DNA of 42,668 nucleotides from Corynebacterium sp. (GTDB lineage: Bacteria > Actinomycetota > Actinomycetes > Mycobacteriales > Mycobacteriaceae). The stretch spans positions 1 to 42,668 of the forward strand of contig NZ_DURI01000053.1 of NCBI RefSeq assembly GCF_012837295.1, given 5' to 3'. The position numbers were made by a program, and so were the translations under genes. This document shows, in pieces, positions 16,008 to 24,633 of the stretch (position 1 is its first letter; each line of letters starts with the position of its first letter). The notes under the pieces are model-generated. The model was given only the letters and a program-made list of their open reading frames with translations. It was not told the origin of the DNA and ran no database searches.

Positions 16008-16613
16008 TCAGTACTGGTTGAGGTAGACGTCCGCTCCGCCGGTGGCGAACACGATGATGTTGGCGATCAGGCCGATGCCGGCGAGCACCGCGGCAACGAT
16101 CATCCAGGTCTTGGCCTTGTTCGAGGCGTCCTGCGCGCCCTGGTAGTCGCCCATGTTCCACAGCGAGTCGACCTTGTTGCCGAACACGATGGCCGCGATG
16201 CCGGCCGGCAGTCCCAGCAGACAGCAGAAGAGGAAACCGCCGATGGTCGCGATGATCGAGGGGACCATGTAGTTCTGGGGCTTGCCGCCGGCGGGGGCCG
16301 ACTGCGCACCGTACGCGCCGTAACCGCCCTGGCCGTAGCCCGACTGGCCGTAGCCGCCCTGGTCATACCCTTGCGCGCCGCCCTGGCCGTAGCCTTCCTG
16401 GTAACCGCCCTGGCCGTAGCCCTGGGAGCCGGACTGCCCGTAACCGCCCTGGTCATACCCCTGGGAACCGCCCTGGCCGTAGCCCTCCTGGCCGCTGCCG
16501 CGGTAGTTCTCGCCGTAGCCGCCGTACGAGCCGTCGCCGGACCCGTTTCCGCCCCTGGCGCCGTCGCCGGAGTCGAAGGGATCGTTCGGCGTGTTGTCGT
16601 TCGGGTTGGTCAT
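16008..16613 (-). CDS. CD225/dispanin membrane protein with YGQGG-repeat N-terminus
   Basis: A 201-residue protein in two parts. Residues 1-105 are a low-complexity region of Gly, Tyr, Gln and Ser with many GYGQGG/GYDQGG units and no charge clusters. Residues 110-200 are a CD225 (dispanin) domain: first membrane segment [20 protein letters not shown], then [30 protein letters not shown], then a second hydrophobic segment. CD225 is the domain of interferon-induced IFITM proteins; bacterial members are common in actinobacteria but their role is unknown. GAAAGG lies 7 nt before the ATG, with a TAAAAT box 72 nt upstream. It is first in the operon with DUF2752. Confidence 0.85.
   Translation of the reverse strand: MTNPNDNTPNDPFDSGDGARGGNGSGDGSYGGYGENYRGSGQEGYGQGGSQGYDQGGYGQSGSQGYGQGGYQEGYGQGGAQGYDQGGYGQSGYGQGGYGAYGAQSAPAGGKPQNYMVPSIIATIGGFLFCCLLGLPAGIAAIVFGNKVDSLWNMGDYQGAQDASNKAKTWMIVAAVLAGIGLIANIIVFATGGADVYLNQY
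16318..16500. repeat. Coding repeat of the CD225 protein
   Basis: About eight imperfect units built from CCCTGGCCGTAGCC and CCCTGGTCATACCC encode the G-Y-G/D-Q-G repeats on the minus strand. The third-base identity between units suggests recent expansion by slippage or recombination. Confidence 0.75.
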
Positions 16614-16685
16614 CGAAGTGCCTTTCTTCGTGCCCGACGTGATCGGGGTACAAGTGCCGACGATCGGGAAATCGCAGCGCTTTTT

Positions 16686-16721
16686 ATTTTACAGCGGAGT
16701 CATTCTTGCGGCGAAGTCATT
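16686..16721 (-). promoter_or_regulatory. Promoter of the CD225/DUF2752 operon with AATGACT repeats
   Basis: On the minus strand TAAAAT (16686-16691) is a good -10 box in an AT-rich patch. Just upstream, AATGACT occurs twice with a 17-nt period (16698-16704 and 16715-16721), covering the spacer and -35 region, which could be a regulator site. Confidence 0.45.
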
Positions 16722-16791
16722 TTCCTCCGCGAAACTCCAACGTGCACCGCGCTCCCCGCCCTGCCCACGCGGGCCACGCGGGCGGGCCCCG

Positions 16792-17358
16792 TCAGTCGAC
16801 GGCGGTCCGGTACGCCTCGACGGCGCCGACGCAGGAATCCGTGGCCGCACCGTGTTCGGTGACCAGCACGTACTGCATCCCATCCTGCGCCGTCTCACCG
16901 GCGAGGCACTGGGAAAACGTCGTCACCAGCACATCCTCGACCACCCACACCGATTCCGGCGCCTCTGGAGCGACGGTTTCGCGGGCGGGCCTCGGCTCCG
17001 TTTCGGCGGCGATGACGTCGTACTGCAGCGCCGGATCATTCATCAGCAGCGCCAGCCGCCCGCTGTCCGGATCCTCGAAGTCGCACCAGCCGGCGGCCTC
17101 GTCCCGCGTGCGCAGCTCGTACCCGGCGCCCGTCATCCGGTCCACGACCTCGGCCGAGCACATGTCCACCGCAGGCCGGCCCGTCCCCGGCAGGTCCGGG
17201 AGTGCGGCGGGCGTCACGTCTGCGGCGACTTCGCTTGACGACGCCCCGCCGTCACCCCCATCACCGCACGCCACGAGCCCGGCGCCGAGCCCCGCGGCCA
17301 AGGCGACGGCCGCACCGCGCACGACGACGCGGGAGCGGTGGCCGAACCCGGACGCCAC
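16792..17358 (-). CDS. Cys-rich lipoprotein of unknown function
   Basis: A 188-residue exported lipoprotein: VRGAAVALAAGLGAGLVACG gives the signal and lipidation Cys. The mature part has four further Cys (DMCSAE, GWCDFE, SQCLAG, DSCVGA), which could form two disulfides; the pattern resembles DUF3558-type lipoproteins, but this is tentative. Two starts are possible: a GTG at 17382 overlapping the stop of the nicotinamidase gene, and a GTG at 17358 with a very strong ribosome site (GAGGGGAGG, 6 nt away). The second is chosen. It lies in an operon behind nicotinamidase. It contains an inverted copy of the GCTTGACGACG motif. Confidence 0.72.
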   Translation of the reverse strand: MASGFGHRSRVVVRGAAVALAAGLGAGLVACGDGGDGGASSSEVAADVTPAALPDLPGTGRPAVDMCSAEVVDRMTGAGYELRTRDEAAGWCDFEDPDSGRLALLMNDPALQYDVIAAETEPRPARETVAPEAPESVWVVEDVLVTTFSQCLAGETAQDGMQYVLVTEHGAATDSCVGAVEAYRTAVD

Positions 17359-17378
17359 TCCCAGCCTCCCCTCTCGGT

Positions 17379-18215
17379 TCACTTCGCCGCGACGATCTCG
17401 GCGCCGGCGTCGGCCATCTCGCGCAGCGCCGCGGCGCCGCGATCCGCGTCGACGGCCGCGATCTGGTTGGCGTGGACGACGACGTCGAAACCTTCGCGCA
17501 AGGCATCGAGCACGGTCGCCCGCACGCAATGGTCGGTGGCGACGCCGACGACCTCGAGGTGCGTCACTTCGGCGGCGCGGAGGGCGTCGGCAAGCAAAAC
17601 CCCCGCCTCCGTCTTGCCCTCGAAGCCCGAGTACGCGGCCTCGAACTCGCCCTTGGTCACGTCGATGCGCACCGCCTGCGGATTGGTCATGGCGAAGTAG
17701 TCCAGGGCGCGGACCATGTCCGGGTGGATCTCCGAGCCCGGCTCGCCCGCGGCGCAATGGCGCGGCCAGGAATCGACGTAATCGGGGTTGTCCGACCAGT
17801 GCGAACCCGGGTCGATGTGGTTGTCGCGGGTGGTCACCAGCACGGAGTACTTGCCGGCGCGGCCCGCCAGGTGCATGTGCGTGGCGCGGTAGGCGGCGAT
17901 GGCGCCGTCGACGGCCAGCGACCCGCCCTCGGAGAAGTCGTTCTGCGCGTCGACGACGACGAACGCGGTGGTCGGGCGGTCCTCCGGATCCTCCACGGCC
18001 TCTTCCTCGTTGGCCGTCTGCACCGACCGGTAGGTGTCGGCGAAGGAAGGCCGGCGCGACGTCATCTGCGACGGATCATTCGGGATCTGCAGCGGATCGG
18101 CGGCCGGGTTCGCCACCGGATCGCCCGCCGGCGCCGTATTCGGGTCCGGCCGGCGGCCGGGCTGAAGATCGAGCCGCTCGGGGCGGCGTCCGGGCTGGTT
18201 CTCCTGCTCGTTCAT
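17379..18215 (-). CDS. pncA: Nicotinamidase / isochorismatase-like hydrolase
   Basis: A 278-residue cysteine hydrolase; nicotinamidase converts nicotinamide to nicotinic acid for NAD salvage. The catalytic triad is visible: Asp in FVVVDAQNDF near residue 88, Lys in VTKGEFEAAYSGF near 187, and Cys in GVATDHCVRATVLDA near 228. The metal-site His is in TTRDNHIDPGSHW. The family is normally about 190-210 residues; the extra is an N-terminal Pro/Arg/Asp-rich, probably disordered extension of about 80 residues (GRRPERLDLQPGRRPD). A shorter start cannot be excluded (for example MTSRRPSF near residue 51), since the extension has no recognised function. It heads an operon with a lipoprotein gene. Confidence 0.88.
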   Translation of the reverse strand: MNEQENQPGRRPERLDLQPGRRPDPNTAPAGDPVANPAADPLQIPNDPSQMTSRRPSFADTYRSVQTANEEEAVEDPEDRPTTAFVVVDAQNDFSEGGSLAVDGAIAAYRATHMHLAGRAGKYSVLVTTRDNHIDPGSHWSDNPDYVDSWPRHCAAGEPGSEIHPDMVRALDYFAMTNPQAVRIDVTKGEFEAAYSGFEGKTEAGVLLADALRAAEVTHLEVVGVATDHCVRATVLDALREGFDVVVHANQIAAVDADRGAAALREMADAGAEIVAAK

Positions 18216-18269
18216 GGTTCCCGATCATGCCATGCGCGCCGGATTTCCCACCGACCGATCGGCCCGGGC

Positions 18270-18728
18270 TCAGGCCTTCGGCTTGGACTTGCGGAAGTAC
18301 AGGCGCTTGCGCACCTTCGCCACCACGTCGCCCTCCTCGTCGACGATGTCGCACTCGAACCAGCGCAGGTGCTTGTCGCCGCCCGCGATCTCCGCGCGGA
18401 TCTCCTCGATGGTCTCGGCGGGCATCTCGATGACCGCTCGGACCGTGCCGCGGCCGGGCTTGAGGAATTCGATGCCGGCCTCCGTGTCCCACACGCGGTA
18501 GCCGGGGCCCAGCTGGTGCATCGCGAGGATCATGAAGAACGGGTCGGTCATCGACTGCATCGTGCCGCCGAAGACGGTGCCCACGGCATTGGTGAACCAC
18601 GGGCGCAGACGGTGCTTGACGACGAGCCGCGTGCCGTCGTCCGCGGCCTCCTCGATGCGCACTCCGGCGCCGAGGTACGGGGGCCACATCCACATGAATC
18701 GCTTGAGTTGCCTGGGGGTCCATCGCAT
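18270..18728 (-). CDS. Hotdog-fold thioesterase-like protein, DUF4442
   Basis: A 152-residue protein of the hotdog superfamily (DUF4442/PaaI-like). The hallmark region is FTNAVGTVFGGTMQSMTDPF, the usual N-x-x-G-T-x-F-G-G segment, with the long helix after it. Such proteins hydrolyse or bind acyl-CoA thioesters, but the substrate is unknown. The C-terminal end is basic (KVRKRLYFRKSKPKA). The ATG at 18728 lies 7 nt after TAACGT, so the mRNA is probably leaderless; the longer ORF in the track runs through the promoter of the divergent gene. It holds one GCTTGACGACG motif copy. Confidence 0.82.
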   Translation of the reverse strand: MRWTPRQLKRFMWMWPPYLGAGVRIEEAADDGTRLVVKHRLRPWFTNAVGTVFGGTMQSMTDPFFMILAMHQLGPGYRVWDTEAGIEFLKPGRGTVRAVIEMPAETIEEIRAEIAGGDKHLRWFECDIVDEEGDVVAKVRKRLYFRKSKPKA

Positions 18729-18735
18729 GTCGGAG

Positions 18736-18783
18736 ACGTTACCGACGCGTGCGCCGCCGCGGATCCGAATCGGGGCATAGAAT
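18736..18783. promoter_or_regulatory. Divergent leaderless promoters
   Basis: TAACGT (18736-18741, minus) precedes the DUF4442 ATG by 7 nt, and TAGAAT (18778-18783, plus) precedes the ATG at 18791 by 7 nt. The two promoters share a 60-bp gap. Confidence 0.5.
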
Positions 18784-18790
18784 TTCATCC

Positions 18791-18844
18791 ATGAACGACA
18801 GCATGAACAACGTTGACTCCGGTGACCGGGGGGCCGTCCGATGA
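18791..18844 (+). CDS. Possible 17-codon leader ORF before the DUF808 gene
   Basis: ATG at 18791 follows TAGAAT by 7 nt, so the mRNA should begin at this codon. The ORF reads MNDSMNNVDSGDRGAVR and its TGA overlaps the ATG of the DUF808 gene (ATGA). It could deliver ribosomes to the next start, which lacks a clear ribosome site. Not recognised; could be a mere leader. Confidence 0.4.
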   Translation: MNDSMNNVDSGDRGAVR

Positions 18845-19980
18845 GCGGCGGTCTGGCGGCGCTGCTCGATGACGTCGCGGCCCTGGCCCGGGCCGCCGCC
18901 GCATCGGCGGACGACATCGCCGCCGCGACCGGCAAAGCCGGCGCAAAGGCCGCCGGCGTCGTCATCGACGACGCGGCGGTGACCCCCCAGTACGTCACCG
19001 GCATCCAGCCGAAGCGCGAGCTGCCCATGATCTGGCGCATCGCGAAGGGCTCGCTGGTCAACAAGCTGGTCATCATCCTGCCCATCGCCCTGCTGTTGTC
19101 GCAGTTCCTGCCGTGGCTGCTCACGCCGATCCTCATGCTCGGCGGTTCCTACCTGTGCTTCGAGGGCATGGAGAAGGTGTGGGAGAAGATCTCGCACAAG
19201 CTCGCCCACGAGACCGAGGAGGAGCGGGCGGCCCGCGAGGCCGCCGTCGTCGATCGCGAGCCCGCGGACGAGGATGCGCTGGTGAAGTCCGCGATCTTCA
19301 CCGACCTCATCCTGTCGGCGGAGATCATGGTCATCTCGCTCAACGAGGTCGCCGACGAAACCTTCGTGCGCCGCGCGGTGATCCTCATCGTCGTCGCACT
19401 GGCCATCACCATCCTCGTCTACGGCGTGGTCGGTCTGCTGGTGAAGATGGACGACATCGGCCTGGCCATGGCCAAGCGCAGCGACGGCTTCGCCGGAAAG
19501 TTCGGCATGGGCCTGGTCAAGGCGATGCCGGTGGTGCTCACCATCATCGGCATCATCGGCACCTTCGCCATGCTGTGGGTCGGCGGCCACATCATCCTCG
19601 TCGGCGTCGACGAGCTCGGCTGGCACGCGCCGTACCAGTTCGTCCATCACCTTGAGACGATGGTCCCCGCCGGGTTCCTCGCGTGGCTGGTCAACACGAT
19701 CTGTTCGCTGATCCTCGGCGCGATCTGGGGCGCCATCCTCGTCGCGATCATGCACTTCCTGCCCTTCGGCCACGGCAAGGGCCATGGAGACGGCCACGGT
19801 GACGACCATGGCGGGGCACACGACGCAGACCACGCCGGCGACACCGCGGACGCCGCCGCGGGCGACGCCACGGCACGGGTCGACCAGGAGCACACGTCGC
19901 ACATCCGCGCCTCGGCCGGCTCCGTCACCCCGGGCGGCCTGCTGGCCGACCGGGACGCGAAGAAGAAGTCGGGCCACTAA
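18841..19980 (+). CDS. DUF808 (YedI-like) membrane protein with His-rich tail
   Basis: A 379-residue inner-membrane protein. The N-terminal MSGGLAALLDDVAALARAAA and the following GSYLCFEGMEKVWEKIS segment are diagnostic for DUF808/YedI, a family of unknown function, possibly transport. About seven hydrophobic segments lie between residues 75 and 310. The family is usually about 300 residues; the extra here is a C-terminal His/Asp/Gly-rich tail (GHGKGHGDGHGDDHGG then AHDADHAG), suggestive of metal binding. The ATG overlaps the stop of a 17-codon leader ORF. A strong terminator follows. Confidence 0.85.
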   Translation: MSGGLAALLDDVAALARAAAASADDIAAATGKAGAKAAGVVIDDAAVTPQYVTGIQPKRELPMIWRIAKGSLVNKLVIILPIALLLSQFLPWLLTPILMLGGSYLCFEGMEKVWEKISHKLAHETEEERAAREAAVVDREPADEDALVKSAIFTDLILSAEIMVISLNEVADETFVRRAVILIVVALAITILVYGVVGLLVKMDDIGLAMAKRSDGFAGKFGMGLVKAMPVVLTIIGIIGTFAMLWVGGHIILVGVDELGWHAPYQFVHHLETMVPAGFLAWLVNTICSLILGAIWGAILVAIMHFLPFGHGKGHGDGHGDDHGGAHDADHAGDTADAAAGDATARVDQEHTSHIRASAGSVTPGGLLADRDAKKKSGH

Positions 19981-19995
19981 CCGCCGACCCGCCAC

Positions 19996-20035
19996 GATGC
20001 CCCGGTCGGCCGCCGATGCGGCCTATCGGGGCATC
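19996..20035. terminator. Bidirectional terminator
   Basis: GATGCCCCG pairs with CGGGGCATC, and inside it GGCCGC pairs with GCGGCC around a CGAT loop, giving a 40-nt hairpin with one small internal loop. It lies between the convergent DUF808 and YchJ-like genes. Confidence 0.8.
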
Positions 20036-20066
20036 GCCATGTCCGGCGATGGCCGGGGCCCGGGCC

Positions 20067-20552
20067 CTATTTGAACTCGCCGTCGACGTACATCCACCGC
20101 TTGGACCGCAGGATGAACGTCGACCGTTCCCACAGTTCGCCGGGGCCGCCGGCGTCGCGGTAGCGGGCGCGGAACTCCACCACGCCCTCGCGATCCCCCG
20201 CCGCGCCGTCGACGACGTCGAGGATCTCCAGTCCCGACCATTCGACGTCGGGGTCGAAGGTGACGGCCTCGGGCCGGCGGCGCGGGTGCCACGTCATCCA
20301 GATGTAGTCCGCCTCATGCGCCGCGTACGCGGAGTAGCGCGAGGCCATCAGCTCCACGGCCGTCTCCGCCAGGTGCTCCCGCCGATGCAGCGGGGCGCAG
20401 CAATCCCCGTAGCGGGGCGCATCTTCCCCGTCCAGGCGGCCCCGCCCAGCTCCGCGGCCCCGTCCACGCCCCTGCCCGCGCGCCGCGCCGCCGCACGGGC
20501 ACGGTGCGGCGTCGTCAAGCCGAATGCGCGTGAAAAGCGGTCCGCCGCTCAT
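20067..20552 (-). CDS. YchJ-like (UPF0225) SEC-C/NTF2-type protein with RG-rich insert
   Basis: A 161-residue cytoplasmic protein of the YchJ group. The N-terminal SEC-C-like Cys motif is split: CPCGG, then after an insert YGDCCAPLH (the usual form is CPCGSxxxYxxCCxPxH with only a few residues between). The insert, about 27 residues, is almost only Arg and Gly (ARGQGRGRGRGAGRGR). The rest, ELMASRYSAYAAHEADYIWMTWH and ending RWMYVDGEF, is the NTF2-like part. GGGGAG lies 5 nt before the ATG at 20552, deciding against the longer ORF. Function of the family is unknown; zinc binding is likely. Contains a GCTTGACGACG motif copy on the minus strand. Confidence 0.83.
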   Translation of the reverse strand: MSGGPLFTRIRLDDAAPCPCGGAARGQGRGRGRGAGRGRLDGEDAPRYGDCCAPLHRREHLAETAVELMASRYSAYAAHEADYIWMTWHPRRRPEAVTFDPDVEWSGLEILDVVDGAAGDREGVVEFRARYRDAGGPGELWERSTFILRSKRWMYVDGEFK

Positions 20553-20615
20553 GTTCTCTCCCCTATCCCCGGTCGCCCGGCGTCCCGCCGGATTCCTGCC
20601 GGACACCGTAACCCA

Positions 20616-21413
20616 TCACAGGAACAGCAGCAGGCTCACGGCCATGACGGCCATGCCCGCGATGAGCCCGTAGATCGCCGTGTGATGGCGGCCCGTGGCC
20701 TCGGCGGCGGGCAGGAGCTCGTCGAGCGAAATGAACACCATCACGCCCGCGACCATGGCGAACGCGATGCCCATGGTCACCGGCCCCAGGAAGGGCATGA
20801 GCACCAGGAAACCGATCAGCGCGCCCGCGGGTTCCGCCAGGCCGGACAGGAACGACCAGTTCAGGGCTTTGCGACGGCTGCCCGTGGCCTGGTGGATCGG
20901 GACGGCGACGGCGATGCCCTCGGGCACGTTGTGGATCGCGATGGCCACCGCGACCGGGATGGCCAGCTGGGGGTCCTCCAGGGCCGAGATGAACGTGGCG
21001 AAGCCCTCGGGAAAATTGTGGATGCCGATGGCCAGCGCGGTCATCGTGCCCATCTTCATCATCCGGCGCCGCTGCGCGGAGAGCTCCGGATCGTCGGAGA
21101 TGCCCGGCTCGTGCGGGTTGATCGGCTCCGGTACCAGCCGGTCGATGATGGCGATGAGCGCGATGCCGCCGAAGAACGCGGCGACGGCCGCCCAATTCCC
21201 GGTGACCGACCCCCATGCCTCCGTGAGCTCCTCGATGCCCTTGGGCAGGATCTCCAGCATGGAGACGTAGAGCATGACGCCGGCCGAAAAGCCCAGCGCC
21301 CCGGCCATGAACCGGGGACCGGGGTTGCGGCGGCCGACGGAGATCAGGCCGCCGATGCCAGTTGACAGACCCGCGGCCAAGGTCAGGCCGAAGGCGAACC
21401 ACAGATTTTCCAC
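20616..21413 (-). CDS. zupT: ZIP-family metal transporter
   Basis: A 265-residue, eight-helix transporter that takes up zinc and other divalent metals. The two helix motifs with metal ligands are clear: GIHNFPEGFATF and AIHNVPEGIAVAVP, with a third acidic site in FISLDELLPAAEA. Between helices is a cytoplasmic loop with PEPINPHEPGISDD. The GTG at 21413 (VENLWFAFGLTLAAG) lies 6 nt after TATGTT and begins the first helix, so it is chosen; the ATG at 21440 in the ORF track would place the -10 box inside the gene. With the P1B ATPase, it is the second metal transporter in the window. A GCTTTGCGACG motif falls in SRRKALNW. Confidence 0.9.
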   Translation of the reverse strand: MENLWFAFGLTLAAGLSTGIGGLISVGRRNPGPRFMAGALGFSAGVMLYVSMLEILPKGIEELTEAWGSVTGNWAAVAAFFGGIALIAIIDRLVPEPINPHEPGISDDPELSAQRRRMMKMGTMTALAIGIHNFPEGFATFISALEDPQLAIPVAVAIAIHNVPEGIAVAVPIHQATGSRRKALNWSFLSGLAEPAGALIGFLVLMPFLGPVTMGIAFAMVAGVMVFISLDELLPAAEATGRHHTAIYGLIAGMAVMAVSLLLFL

Positions 21414-21504
21414 GACTCGAACATAGCGCGACCCGATCATTCTCGGGACCGGTGGTCGGCCGGACCGGATTTCGCCGGGAAACCGCCGCCCGTGGAGACC
21501 GGGG

Positions 21505-22281
21505 CTACGCCTGGAAACCGACGATGCGCTCGTCGCGAGGATCGACGCGAACGTTCAGGATCGCGCCCGGCCCCAGCTGCTCGGCGGTGACCTCCTCCGC
21601 CCACGTCTCACCCGAGACGGGAAGCTCCGTGCCATCGGCGCGGAGGATGGTCGCGTCGATCCGCAGGGGAACGTGGTGGTGCCGAACGTCCCCGGTGCGC
21701 CGCACCGACGTCACCGTCGCACGCGCGGGCATGCCCTCCGCCGGCAGCCGGGCGTCGACGGCCGATTCGAATCCGAATGCCCGGCGCACGGCACGGAGCG
21801 TGGCCACGACGTCGTCGCTCCCCCGCCGCGACCGGGCGATCGGGGCGAGCCGCTCCGGATCCCCGGCGAAATGGTGGACGGGGATCAAGGTCCCGGGTAC
21901 CAGTTTCCGGGCCTCGAATCCGTCCAGCCCCATGCGGACCACGCCGGGAAATTCCCGGCCGTCCGTCGTGAGCACGTCGACCGAAACGTCGTGCAGCTCG
22001 CCTTCGCTCGTGGTCGCGTTCGCGTACCGGAGCTCCTTCACCACCGCCACCGCCATCGGCTGGGAGTCCCAGTCCACTCCGCTCGTGCCGCCGTTCTCGC
22101 GCGACGAGCGGAGCATGGCGATGACCGTGATCGTCACGATGAGGCCCGCGATGGGCGCGACGGCCACGAAGCCCCGCGCGACCGGGCCCGAGTCCGCGAG
22201 CACCCCGGAGAAATTGAGGTACGCGAAGAGCATGAGCACCGCGATCGCGCCGGCGGCGAAGATCGCGTAACGGGTTTTCAC
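21505..22281 (-). CDS. Two-helix membrane protein with duplicated DUF3592-like domain
   Basis: A 258-residue protein: two N-terminal membrane segments (AIFAAGAIAVLMLFAYL and FVAVAPIAGLIVTITVIAML), then a soluble region that seems to hold two similar small beta domains, each with a pattern of dG..fpg..r..l..pGt.ipV. This resembles DUF3592-type proteins, but the assignment is weak. The GTG start overlaps the stop of the PIG-L gene as GTGA, so the two are coupled; the longer ORF in the track is the same frame reading into that gene. Function unknown. Confidence 0.7.
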   Translation of the reverse strand: MKTRYAIFAAGAIAVLMLFAYLNFSGVLADSGPVARGFVAVAPIAGLIVTITVIAMLRSSRENGGTSGVDWDSQPMAVAVVKELRYANATTSEGELHDVSVDVLTTDGREFPGVVRMGLDGFEARKLVPGTLIPVHHFAGDPERLAPIARSRRGSDDVVATLRAVRRAFGFESAVDARLPAEGMPARATVTSVRRTGDVRHHHVPLRIDATILRADGTELPVSGETWAEEVTAEQLGPGAILNVRVDPRDERIVGFQA

Positions 22282-23081
22282 TCCCGTTCCTTGGCCACGC
22301 CCCCAAGCTCGTACACGCGGAAGGCGACCCCGTTGCCGGCGCCGATGAGCGCACCCGCCTCGGCGAGCTTCGGCGGGATGAAATCGACCGGAGCCGGATG
22401 GCCCGGGAGGTCCGCGAGGTACTGCTCGTGGCATTCCAGGGACTTCACCGCGGCCTCCACATCGCGGGGTTCGACCTCCACGACGTGCGTCGGATCGCCG
22501 ACCTGGCCGACCAGGAACACGTCGGGCTCCCACGGTTCCAAGCCCTCGTCCTCGGCGAGCTCGCGGAAGATCCACCGGTTGCCGGCGTCGCGCGCGGCGT
22601 CGATGGCGGCGCGGCCCGCCGCGCGGTGATCGGCCTGGTTGAGCCCGTGCGGCGCCTCGAACTCGAAGGTCAGCGTGACCACGGCATCGGGGCGCACCTG
22701 GCGGATGCGGCGCGCGATGTCGCGGCGCAGATCGAGCCCCTCGACGAGGTGGCCGTCGGGGTGGTCGAGGATGACGAGGTCATCGACGCCCACGCACTCG
22801 CACGCGGCGCGCTGCTCCTCGGCCCGCAGGGGACCGACCTCGGCGGGATCGCGCTTCATGCCCGCCTCGCCGGCGGTGAGCAGGAGGTACGACACCTCCA
22901 CTCCCGCCCGCGTCCAGGCGTTCACCGCCGCCGAAATGCCGTATTCGGTGTCATCGGGGTGCGCGACCACGCACAGCACCCGCTTCCAGTCCCGCCAGTC
23001 CAAGGCGAGAATGCCATTGCCGCTGCCGTCCGGGACCTCGGTCCCCTCGGTGCCGTCGTTGCGTCCATCGTCGTTGGTCAT
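22278..23081 (-). CDS. PIG-L family deacetylase (LmbE/MshB-like)
   Basis: A 267-residue zinc-dependent N-deacetylase of the LmbE superfamily. Zinc ligands are in VVAHPDDTEYG (AHPDD motif) and the third His in LNQADHRAAGRAA. In actinobacteria relatives deacetylate GlcNAc-inositol (MshB) or cleave mycothiol conjugates (Mca); this protein cannot be placed in either with certainty. TAGGGT lies 6 nt before the ATG, so the mRNA is probably leaderless. It is first of a coupled pair with the two-helix membrane protein. Confidence 0.87.
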   Translation of the reverse strand: MTNDDGRNDGTEGTEVPDGSGNGILALDWRDWKRVLCVVAHPDDTEYGISAAVNAWTRAGVEVSYLLLTAGEAGMKRDPAEVGPLRAEEQRAACECVGVDDLVILDHPDGHLVEGLDLRRDIARRIRQVRPDAVVTLTFEFEAPHGLNQADHRAAGRAAIDAARDAGNRWIFRELAEDEGLEPWEPDVFLVGQVGDPTHVVEVEPRDVEAAVKSLECHEQYLADLPGHPAPVDFIPPKLAEAGALIGAGNGVAFRVYELGGVAKERE

Positions 23082-23099
23082 GCCAGAACCCTATCCGCG

Positions 23100-24599
<1,500 letters not shown>

Positions 24600-24633
24600 T
24601 CATGGTCCGAGCGCCGGAGGTAGCGTCACGGCC

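Noticed and set aside
16318-16500. CRISPR-like array
   Set aside because: The regular repeats are in frame inside the CD225 gene and encode YGQGG units; no unique spacers.
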